From NCBI GenBank assembly GCA_002937525.1, contig PTKA01000080.1:1-6674 (forward strand): a stretch of 6,674 nt of DNA, in the 5' to 3' direction. The notes beneath the pieces are model-generated. The model did no database searches and was not told the DNA's origin. It was given only the letters and a program-made list of their open reading frames with translations. A program made the position numbers and the translations under genes. The stretch is from Alphaproteobacteria bacterium MarineAlpha10_Bin3. Lineage in GTDB: Bacteria > Pseudomonadota > Alphaproteobacteria > UBA8366 > GCA-2717185. The first letter of the stretch is position 1. Each line of letters begins with the position of its first letter. Positions 1 through 5,564 of this stretch are shown in pieces.

Positions 1-409
1 AGGCCGAGACGCCAAAACCCATGAATTTCTGTTCCGATTCCAGGCCCAGCCAGCGCGCCTGCGCGCCGGTCGCGATAATGATCGAATCGGCGCTATAGGT
101 GTCGCCGCCATCGCTGGTGCAGGTGAAGGGCCGGGACAAAAAATCGACCGCCACGACGATATCGTGGATAATCGTGGTGCCGACATGTTCGGCCTGTTTT
201 TGCATCTGCTCCATCAGCCAGGGGCCCTGGATGACATCGGCAAAGCCGGGATAATTTTCCACATCGGTGGTGATCGTCATCTGCCCGCCCGGCACCAGAC
301 CGGCGACCAGCATCGGTTGCAGATTAGCGCGCGCCGCATAGATCGCGGCGGTATATCCGGCCGGCCCCGAGCCGATGATGAGTACCTTGCTGTGATGCCG
401 TTGCGCCAT
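1..409 (-). CDS. trxB: Thioredoxin reductase, N-terminal 136 residues (3' end outside the window)
   Basis: Thioredoxin reductase is a cytosolic FAD enzyme that passes electrons from NADPH to thioredoxin. I translated the minus strand from ATG at 409-407. The FAD-binding Rossmann motif GSGPAG lies at residues 13-18, followed by YTAAIYAARA. The stretch GGQMTITTDVENYPGF at 41-56 is the typical TrxB FAD-domain signature, and IIIATGA at 110-116 is the conserved ATG turn. The visible part ends FMGFGVSA plus one T, exactly where known TrxB proteins continue into the redox pair CATC, so the active site and the NADPH domain lie just beyond position 1. The start is supported by GAGGAAG at 423-417, seven bases upstream, and by the usual TrxB N-terminal length. 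It lies 23 bases behind the hydrolase on the same strand, so read-through from that gene is likely. Nothing looks broken; the truncation is the window edge. Confidence 0.95.
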   Translation of the reverse strand, partial: MAQRHHSKVLIIGSGPAGYTAAIYAARANLQPMLVAGLVPGGQMTITTDVENYPGFADVIQGPWLMEQMQKQAEHVGTTIIHDIVVAVDFLSRPFTCTSDGGDTYSADSIIIATGAQARWLGLESEQKFMGFGVSA

Positions 410-416
410 GTCGCGA

Positions 417-423
417 CTTCCTC
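417..423 (-). promoter_or_regulatory. Ribosome binding site of trxB
   Basis: GAGGAAG on the minus strand sits seven bases before the trxB ATG and within the 23-base gap after the hydrolase stop codon. It gives trxB its own translation start even if it shares a transcript with the hydrolase gene. No convincing promoter fits in the gap itself. Confidence 0.6.
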
Positions 424-432
424 GATAAATTT

Positions 433-1236
433 CTACTGGACCGGATCGACGTTCAGCCGGACCACAATTCCCTCGGCTGCGCGAAACGGCGCTGGATAGC
501 GTTGCAGGACCAACGGGTCATGGCCGGGGACGATGTTCTGGTGCCCATCGGCCAGCGACTCCATGGTTTGATACGCATCCAGCATATCGCCAATATTATA
601 AACCAGGGGAAACGGATTTGGCGTTTCCATATTCATGTAATAATGCGCGGCGTCCGAGGCAAGCACGACCCAGCCGCGTTCGGTCCACACCCGGACGATC
701 TGCAAGCCATCGGTGTGCCCGCCGACATGATGCACCGATACGCCGGGCGCCACGTCCATCGTCCCATCGACGAAAACGACGCGGTTGTCGTAGACCTTGG
801 CGATCATATCGACGACATAGTCCAGCGCAAACGCCACGTTAAAGGTCTTGTGCGCCATGTTGCGCCCGGTGGCGAACGCCATCTCGCGGTCCTGTAGATA
901 GAATTTCGCCTTGGGAAAATCGCCAACCGTACCGGCGTGATCGTAGTGCAGATGGGTGATGATGACGTCCTCGACCTGGGCGGCGTCGATGCCGATCACC
1001 GCCAGTCCTTCGGCCGGGGTGCGCAGCAGATCGCGCCCCCGCAGGCGCGCCTGTTCGGCTTCGAAACCAAGATCGACCACGATCGTGCGGCCATTGCCGA
1101 CGATGGCCCAGACGAAATAATCCATCGGGCTGGGGCCGTCATGCGGGTCGCGGTGCAGAATATGGTCGTTCAACTTGCCGATACGCTTGGCGTAACGGAT
1201 GGCGTAAACCTCGTAGGGGGCGATTGCGTCCGGCAT
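433..1236 (-). CDS. MBL-fold metallohydrolase, N-acyl homoserine lactonase family-like
   Basis: A 267-residue cytosolic metallo-beta-lactamase-fold hydrolase with no signal peptide. The dizinc motif HLHYDH is at residues 95-100 (H95, H97, D99, H100). The remaining metal ligands are very likely H174 (GGHTDG), D195 (LASDAAHYY) and H239 (VPGHDP). This set, the N-terminal layout and the length match the AiiA/AttM 'AHL lactonase family' branch, which opens lactone rings. The true substrate is uncertain: the catalytic Tyr that AiiA carries three residues after its bridging Asp is His198 here (Y199 and Y200 follow), and no luxI/luxR-type gene is visible. Many proteins labelled this way are untested hydrolases. 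The ATG at 1236 is preceded by AGGAG at a good distance. The gene is divergent from the dehydrogenase and is followed 23 bases later by trxB. Fold and metal site are secure; the reaction is not. Confidence 0.9.
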   Translation of the reverse strand: MPDAIAPYEVYAIRYAKRIGKLNDHILHRDPHDGPSPMDYFVWAIVGNGRTIVVDLGFEAEQARLRGRDLLRTPAEGLAVIGIDAAQVEDVIITHLHYDHAGTVGDFPKAKFYLQDREMAFATGRNMAHKTFNVAFALDYVVDMIAKVYDNRVVFVDGTMDVAPGVSVHHVGGHTDGLQIVRVWTERGWVVLASDAAHYYMNMETPNPFPLVYNIGDMLDAYQTMESLADGHQNIVPGHDPLVLQRYPAPFRAAEGIVVRLNVDPVQ

Positions 1237-1241
1237 TATGG

Positions 1242-1248
1242 CTCTCCT
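1242..1248 (-). promoter_or_regulatory. Ribosome binding site of the MBL-fold hydrolase
   Basis: AGGAGAG on the minus strand ends five bases before the ATG at 1236. It is the strongest Shine-Dalgarno match in the divergent spacer and fixes the hydrolase start. Confidence 0.65.
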
Positions 1249-1311
1249 AAGATGTATTTGAGGCGGGTGCCGTGGGCGAGCAGCATGCCCGCGCGCGGAT
1301 ATTTAGGCAAC

Positions 1312-1319
1312 GGAAAGGG
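1312..1319 (+). promoter_or_regulatory. Ribosome binding site of the beta-hydroxyacid dehydrogenase
   Basis: GGAAAGGG sits six bases before the ATG at 1326. It favours that start over the in-frame GTG at 1272, which would add 18 residues unlike the family N-terminus. Confidence 0.6.
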
Positions 1320-1325
1320 CCAATC

Positions 1326-2207
1326 ATGGCGGCGTTCAAGAAGATCGGATTCATCGGCACGGGCGTCATGGGCGGGCGCATGTGCCGCAACCTTGCGGCC
1401 AAGATCGGCGTCCCGGTCATCGCCTTCGACGCCGACATGGACAAGGTGGCGGCGCTGGATAATGCCGGCATTGCGGCGGCGCCCAGCATCAAGGCGCTGG
1501 TGGGCGATGTCGATCTGGTCATCCTGTGCCTGCCGGGCGAACCCCAGCTGCGCGCGGTCTGTCTTGGCGACGGCGGTGTCGTGGAACATCTGCGGGCCGG
1601 CCAGACCGTGATCGACATGACCACGACGACGGTGGATATCGAACGGGAACTGGCGGCGGCGATGACGGCCAAATCGGTCGATTTCGCCGATGCGCCGATT
1701 GCGCGCGGCGTATCTTCGGCGCAGGACGGCACGCTCAGCATCATGGTCGGCGCCACCCCGGAATTGTTTGCGCGGATCGAGCCGGTGCTGGCCTGCATGG
1801 GCACCGACGTGACCCATTGCGGCGGCGTCGGCACCGGCCAGGTCGTCAAGCTGATGAACAACATGATCGTCTTCATGAACGTATCGGCGCTGGCCGAGGC
1901 GCTGGCGATCGGCCGGCGGGCCGGCGTCGATGGCGAATTGCTGTTCGAAACCCTGTCGCGCGGATCGGCCGACAGCTTCGTTCTGCGCAAGCACGGCATG
2001 CAATACATGGTGAAGGGCGATTTTCCCGACGATGTTTTCCCGGTCACCTATTCGATCAAGGATATGAGCTACGCCTTGCAACTGGCGCAACAGCACGGCG
2101 TCGACGCCGCCGGCGCGCGGCTTGCCGACCAGCGCCTGCGCGAAGCGGAAGCGGCCGGCTATGGCAAGCTGTATTGCCCGGTGATGTACAAACTTCTCGA
2201 TCCGTGA
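1326..2207 (+). CDS. NAD(P)-dependent beta-hydroxyacid dehydrogenase (3-hydroxyisobutyrate dehydrogenase family)
   Basis: A 293-residue cytosolic oxidoreductase of the HIBADH/GarR/GlxR/YihU superfamily, which interconverts a beta-hydroxyacid and its semialdehyde or keto form. The Rossmann motif is at residues 7-24 (IGFIGTGVMGGRMCRNL region). The substrate loop is DAPIARGVSSAQDGTL at 122-137, and the catalytic segment GTGQVVKLMNN at 169-179 holds the expected Lys175 and the Asn pair 178-179. KDMSYAL at 245-251 is the conserved C-terminal K-D motif. Length is normal for the family. The start at 1326 has a good ribosome binding site and places the Rossmann strand at residue 6 as in relatives. 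Odd point: the usual DAPVSGG loop reads DAPIARG, with Arg127 in place of a glycine, as in sulfolactaldehyde reductase YihU (DVPVGRT, recalled). Substrate preference therefore probably differs from 3-hydroxyisobutyrate. It is divergent from the hydrolase and convergent with the transporter operon. Cofactor choice (NAD or NADP) cannot be read safely. Confidence 0.93.
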   Translation: MAAFKKIGFIGTGVMGGRMCRNLAAKIGVPVIAFDADMDKVAALDNAGIAAAPSIKALVGDVDLVILCLPGEPQLRAVCLGDGGVVEHLRAGQTVIDMTTTTVDIERELAAAMTAKSVDFADAPIARGVSSAQDGTLSIMVGATPELFARIEPVLACMGTDVTHCGGVGTGQVVKLMNNMIVFMNVSALAEALAIGRRAGVDGELLFETLSRGSADSFVLRKHGMQYMVKGDFPDDVFPVTYSIKDMSYALQLAQQHGVDAAGARLADQRLREAEAAGYGKLYCPVMYKLLDP

Positions 2208-2208
2208 T

Positions 2209-2235
2209 CGCGGCCGCCGCCGACAATGCGCCGCG
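2209..2235. terminator. Weak candidate hairpin between convergent genes
   Basis: The 28-base gap between the dehydrogenase stop (2207) and the livF stop (2236) contains CGCGGC at 2209-2214 and its complement GCCGCG at 2230-2235, a six-pair all-GC stem with a 15-base loop. There is no run of T on either side, so it is not a classic intrinsic terminator. It could slow polymerase from both sides or simply reflect GC-rich sequence. Confidence 0.25.
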
Positions 2236-2937
2236 TTACACGCCCAGATAGCGAAGCCGCAAATCAGGCGTTGCCGCCAGGGCGGCGCTATCGCCGGACC
2301 AGGCGATGCGGCCTTTTTCCATGATGTAATGCCAGTCGCCGATCCGCGTCAGGGCGCGCAGATTCTTGTCGATGACGAGGATCGCCAGTCTTTGCGCCTT
2401 CAACGCTTCCAGGCATGTCCAGATTTCGGCCCGGATCAACGGGGCCAAACCTTCGGTCGCCTCGTCGAGAATCAGCAATTCGGGATTGGTCATCAAGGCG
2501 CGCCCGATGGCCAGCATCTGCTGCTCGCCGCCGGACAGCGTGTCGCCGCGATTGTCGCGGCGTTCGAACAGGGCCGGAAACATCGCGAACACCCGCTCCA
2601 GCGTCCAGGGGTGGCGCCGTTTGCGCCGGTTGGCGGCAGTGGCGATCAGGTTTTCGCGCAAGGTGAGATTGGGGAATATCTGCCGCCCTTCGGGCACCAG
2701 CGCCAGGCCGGCGCGCGCGATGGCGTGGCTGGGCAGGCGGTGAATCGGCCGGTTCTCGAATTCGATCGTGCCGGTCCGGGGCGGCTTCAGCCCCATGATC
2801 GCGTTGATTGTGGTCGACTTGCCCATGCCGTTGCGGCCCATCAAACTGACCACCTGACCGGCGCGCACCTCCAAATCGACGCCGAACAGAACCTGGCTTT
2901 CGCCGTAAAAGGTTTCGATTTTCGATACGCTCAGCAT
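2236..2937 (-). CDS. livF: HAAT-family ABC importer ATPase, LivF type
   Basis: The second of two ATPases that power the importer on the cytoplasmic face of the inner membrane. Numbering from the ATG at 2937 (233 residues), Walker A GRNGMGKST is at 34-42, the signature LSGGEQQ at 134-140 and Walker B LLILDE at 154-159. The EGRQIFPNLT stretch (about 83-92) and the closing RYLGV are typical of LivF. Where LivF proteins usually read LVEQN after Walker B, this one reads LVIDKN; a His switch is normally absent in LivF, so this is a variation and not a loss. The ATG at 2937 overlaps the livG stop by one base (TGATG) and has GAGGAGG four bases upstream. A GTG at 2940 would be too close to that site but cannot be excluded and would add one residue. 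It is the last gene of the operon and converges with the dehydrogenase. Confidence 0.93.
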   Translation of the reverse strand: MLSVSKIETFYGESQVLFGVDLEVRAGQVVSLMGRNGMGKSTTINAIMGLKPPRTGTIEFENRPIHRLPSHAIARAGLALVPEGRQIFPNLTLRENLIATAANRRKRRHPWTLERVFAMFPALFERRDNRGDTLSGGEQQMLAIGRALMTNPELLILDEATEGLAPLIRAEIWTCLEALKAQRLAILVIDKNLRALTRIGDWHYIMEKGRIAWSGDSAALAATPDLRLRYLGV

Positions 2938-3686
2938 CACGCCTCCTCGCCAAGATAGGCTTGGCGGACGGCTGGATCGTCGCGGATCTGGGCCGGCGTT
3001 CCGGTGGCCATGGCGCGGCCGCCGACCAGGACCGATATCCGGTCGGCCAGCGCAAACACCGTGTCCATGTCATGTTCGACCAGCAGGATGGCGACATCGC
3101 CCTTCAGCCCGGCAAGCAATGTTACCATGGCGCTGGTTTCGGTGGCGCCCATCCCCGCCGCCGGCTCATCCAGCAGCAGCAGCGACGGTTTGGTGGCCAG
3201 CGCCATCGCCAGTTCAAGCTGGCGCTGCTCGCCATGCGCCAATGCGCCGGCCAGCACATTGCGGCGCTCGACAAGGCCGATGCGTTCCAGCGCTTCGCGC
3301 GCCGGGCGGCGCAAAGCTGGGTCGCTGCGCGCCGCCCGCCAGAACCGGAAACTGTGGCCGGCATGGGCCTGGATCGCCAGTGCGACATTATCTTCGACGC
3401 TAAAATCCCTGAAGATACTGGTGATCTGGAAGGACCGCGCCAGCCCGTGCCGGGCGCGGCGCGCGATGGGAAAATTGGTAATATCGACGCCGTCGAACCG
3501 GATCGTTCCCGAGTCGGACCGCAGCGCGCCGGAAAGCTGGGCGATAAAGGTCGTCTTGCCGGCGCCATTGGGGCCGATGACCGCATGAATTTCGCCCGCC
3601 GCGATATCGAGCGACAGATGGTCGATCGCGATCAGACCGCCAAACGCCTTGGTCAGATCCGTCACGCGCAGCAGGGGTTCAGTCAT
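2937..3686 (-). CDS. livG: HAAT-family ABC importer ATPase, LivG type
   Basis: The first ATPase of the importer, 249 residues, working as a partner of LivF under the LivH/LivM permeases. Walker A GPNGAGKTT is at residues 38-46, the Q-loop at SFQ 85-87, the signature LAHGEQRQ at 149-156, Walker B LLLLDEPAAGM at 169-179 and the switch His at 205 (LLVEHDM). The altered signature (A-H-G for S-G-G) is normal for LivG proteins. The insert between the Q-loop and signature (about 88-140, with FRDFSVEDN and a basic stretch) is the LivG hallmark. The ATG at 3686 gives the expected N-terminus LLRVTDLTKAFGG. It overlaps the end of livM by eight bases and has only a weak G-rich ribosome binding site, which suggests translational coupling to livM. 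Family and role are secure; the transported compound is not shown by the ATPase. Confidence 0.95.
   Translation of the reverse strand: MTEPLLRVTDLTKAFGGLIAIDHLSLDIAAGEIHAVIGPNGAGKTTFIAQLSGALRSDSGTIRFDGVDITNFPIARRARHGLARSFQITSIFRDFSVEDNVALAIQAHAGHSFRFWRAARSDPALRRPAREALERIGLVERRNVLAGALAHGEQRQLELAMALATKPSLLLLDEPAAGMGATETSAMVTLLAGLKGDVAILLVEHDMDTVFALADRISVLVGGRAMATGTPAQIRDDPAVRQAYLGEEA
2942..2948 (-). promoter_or_regulatory. Ribosome binding site of livF, inside the end of livG
   Basis: GAGGAGG on the minus strand lies in the last codons of livG (its Glu-Glu-Ala tail). Its spacing suits the ATG at 2937 rather than the GTG at 2940, and so decides the livF start. Confidence 0.6.
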
Positions 3687-4623
3687 GGCCGCGCCCGCCG
3701 CGCCCCAACAGGCTGTCGATCCCGCCGCGCGCGAACAGCACGACCAGAATCAGAAACGGCCCGAATATAATCTGCCAATGGACGGTCAGGTCGGAGAGGA
3801 ATTCTTCCAGCAGCAAAAACGCAATGGCGCCGAAGACCGGCCCGAAGACCGAACCCATGCCGCCCAGCACGACCATGAAAATCAGCTCGCCCGACCGGGT
3901 CCAATGCATCATGTCCGGGTTGACGAAATTGGTGTAATTGCCCAGCAGCAGCCCGGCCAGTCCGCAGATCACGCCGGCGATGACGAAGGCGGTGAGCTTG
4001 TAGCGGTCAACCGGATAGCCCAGCGCCCGCATGCGCGCCTCGTTCGAGCGCGACCCGCGAATCACCATGCCGAAGCGCGAATTGATCAGCCGGTGCATGC
4101 CGGCGATGGTCGCCAGCAGGATGACGAAGATCGTGTAATACAGCGTGACCCGGTTTTCCAAATCCACATATCCGCCGAACTCGCTGCGAATATCGATCAC
4201 CAGCCCGTCATCGGCACCATATTCATCGACGCTGACGCCAAGGAAATACAGCATCTGGGTCAATGCCAGGGTAATCATGATGAAATAGACGCCCTTGGTG
4301 CGCAGCGATATCGCACCGAAGATCAGCGCCACGGCCGCCGAGACCGCGAGCCCGACCGGCCACTGGATGAACCCGTCATAGATTTCGTAATAGGCGAAGA
4401 TGCCGACCGTATAGGCGCCGATACCGATATAGGCCGCGTGCCCGAAGCTGATCATATTACCGTAGCCAAGAATAAGATTGAGGCTGAGTGCTGCGATCGA
4501 CAGGATCATCGCCCGCGACAGGACGCCGATATAGAAGGACTGCCCTTCCAGGATCACGGGAAACAGCGCCAAAGCCAGCACTAGCGACGCCGTGCAGACA
4601 ATGCGAAGGTTGAACCGCATCAT
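3679..4623 (-). CDS. livM: HAAT-family ABC importer permease, LivM type
   Basis: One of the two inner-membrane permease subunits, 314 residues from the ATG at 4623. Hydrophobic helices start at about residues 8-25 and continue through 38-54, 66-80, 88-105, 113-130, 160-175, 210-230, 247-273 and 284-298. The segment NLILGYGNMISFGHAAYIGI (49-68) is a LivM signature. The cytoplasmic EAA-like loop that docks on the ATPases is at about 192-223 (RSNEARMRALGYPVDRYKL and the following GVICGLAG). No long N-terminal extension of the E. coli LivM kind is present. The frame stays open far upstream inside livH, but that part lacks permease features, so the start belongs at 4623 (overlapping the livH TGA as ATGA) or at the adjacent ATG at 4620. 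It ends in a short Gly/Arg-rich tail that overlaps livG by eight bases. Confidence 0.94.
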   Translation of the reverse strand: MMRFNLRIVCTASLVLALALFPVILEGQSFYIGVLSRAMILSIAALSLNLILGYGNMISFGHAAYIGIGAYTVGIFAYYEIYDGFIQWPVGLAVSAAVALIFGAISLRTKGVYFIMITLALTQMLYFLGVSVDEYGADDGLVIDIRSEFGGYVDLENRVTLYYTIFVILLATIAGMHRLINSRFGMVIRGSRSNEARMRALGYPVDRYKLTAFVIAGVICGLAGLLLGNYTNFVNPDMMHWTRSGELIFMVVLGGMGSVFGPVFGAIAFLLLEEFLSDLTVHWQIIFGPFLILVVLFARGGIDSLLGRGGRGHD

Positions 4624-5546
4624 TGGCGCCCGTGCGGCGGAAACAGGCCCTGCGGACGGAAAAACAGAACCGTCGCCATCAGGATATAGACCAGCATCGC
4701 GGACAAAGCCGGGGCGGCGGTTTCGGCGGCGCTGGCGGACATCGCCGCGCTCAGCAGGACATCGAGGAACGAGCGGCCCATCGTGTCGATCAGTCCAACG
4801 ATCAGGGCGGCGATGAAGGCGCCGCGGATCGATCCGATGCCGCCGATGACGATGACCACGAAGGCGAGAATCAGGATTTCCTCGCCCATCCCGGTGGATA
4901 CCTCGATGATCGGGCCGGCCATCATGCCGGCCAGCCCGGCCAGCGCCGCGCCGAGCCCGAATATCGCGGTGAAAAGGGTTTTGATATTGACGCCAAGCGC
5001 GCCAATCATCGCGCGGTTCGATGCGCCGGCGCGGATCAACATGCCGGTGCGGGTCTTGACCACCAGAACATACAATGCCGCCGCAACGCCGAGCCCGACC
5101 GCGATAATCAGCATCCGGAAGGTCGGGTAATGCACGCCGGGCAGGATTTCGACATTGCCGTCGAGCCATGCCGGCAGCGGAATCACCATGCCTTCGGGGC
5201 CCCAGACGATCCGGGTCAATTCATTGAAGAACAGAATCAGGCCGAACGTGGCCAGCACTTGGTCGAGATGATCGCGTGCGTAAAGCGTGCGCAACGCGGT
5301 CATCTCGACGATCACGCCAACCGCCATTGTCGCCGGCAACGCCAGCAACACGCCCCATCCGAACGACCCGGTCAATTCGGTCAAGGTGGCGCATATGAAC
5401 GCGCCGACCATGTACAGCGAGCCATGCGCCAGATTGACCAGATCCATGATCCCGAAGACCAAAGTCAGCCCGGCGGCCAGCAAGAATAGCAGGACACCGA
5501 GCTGGAAGCCGTTCAGAAACTGCTCCAGCAGCAGCGCCCAGGTCAC
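4620..5546 (-). CDS. livH: HAAT-family ABC importer permease, LivH type
   Basis: The other inner-membrane permease subunit, 308 residues. The N-terminus (LEQFLNGFQLGVLLFLLAAG) and FGIMDLVNLAHGSLYMVGAF at 31-50 are clear LivH signatures. LATFGLILFFNELTRIVWG is at about 98-116. The EAA-like ATPase-docking loop runs from about 172 to 205 (RAGASNRAMIGALGVNIKTL). Further helices cover about 225-255 and 281-297, and the RPQGLF ending is typical. Translation starts at a GTG at 5546: an in-frame TGA only five codons upstream leaves no other start, and GAGGG lies nine bases before it, a rather wide spacing. It follows the binding-protein stop by 18 bases and overlaps livM by four. A weak GTG start after the binding-protein gene fits the usual need for more binding protein than permease. 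No fault is seen. Confidence 0.95.
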   Translation of the reverse strand: MTWALLLEQFLNGFQLGVLLFLLAAGLTLVFGIMDLVNLAHGSLYMVGAFICATLTELTGSFGWGVLLALPATMAVGVIVEMTALRTLYARDHLDQVLATFGLILFFNELTRIVWGPEGMVIPLPAWLDGNVEILPGVHYPTFRMLIIAVGLGVAAALYVLVVKTRTGMLIRAGASNRAMIGALGVNIKTLFTAIFGLGAALAGLAGMMAGPIIEVSTGMGEEILILAFVVIVIGGIGSIRGAFIAALIVGLIDTMGRSFLDVLLSAAMSASAAETAAPALSAMLVYILMATVLFFRPQGLFPPHGRQ

Positions 5547-5564
5547 AATCCAAGGCCCTCAGAC

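Larger units (their letters stand above)
1237..1325. promoter_or_regulatory. Divergent intergenic region, presumed bidirectional promoter
   Basis: These 89 bases separate the start codons of the hydrolase (leftward) and the dehydrogenase (rightward), so promoters for both should lie here or extend into the coding ends. I see no clear sigma-70 pair. A weak TTGAGG at 1258-1263 could be a -35 element for the rightward gene, but no good -10 follows. The central part is GC-rich, with a short imperfect inverted repeat (GGGC at 1275-1278, GCCC at 1287-1290). No operator can be assigned. The promoter role is inferred from gene orientation. Confidence 0.4.

Noticed and set aside
433..1236. A quorum-quenching locus
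   Set aside because: Only the fold supports it. No luxI, luxR or other signalling gene is visible, and the catalytic Tyr position is changed.
1275..1290. Inverted repeat in the divergent spacer as an operator
   Set aside because: Only four pairs with an imperfect centre; no more than chance in GC-rich sequence.
1272..1325. GTG at 1272 as the dehydrogenase start
   Set aside because: It would add 18 residues (ARARIFRQRKG-like) before the Rossmann strand, and the ATG at 1326 has the better-placed ribosome binding site.
1236..2096. Long minus-strand open frames (286 and 266 codons) opposite the dehydrogenase gene
   Set aside because: They lie antisense to a gene with clear family motifs, have low-complexity Arg/Ala/Asp/His-rich composition, and arise because GC-rich DNA has few stop codons.
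3219..3242. Non-canonical LivG signature LAHGEQRQ as a sign of a defective ATPase
   Set aside because: This departure from LSGGQ is usual in LivG-type ATPases, and all other nucleotide-binding motifs are intact.
4624..5169. Extension of livM to a 496-residue protein starting inside livH
   Set aside because: The extra 182 residues are Arg-rich, lack membrane segments and overlap the conserved livH sequence; the permease N-terminus begins at the ATG at 4623.
3649..5489. Long plus-strand open frames opposite livM and livH
   Set aside because: Composition is Gln/Asp/His/Arg-rich with no recognisable domain, and they mirror well-supported permease genes; shadows of GC-rich coding.
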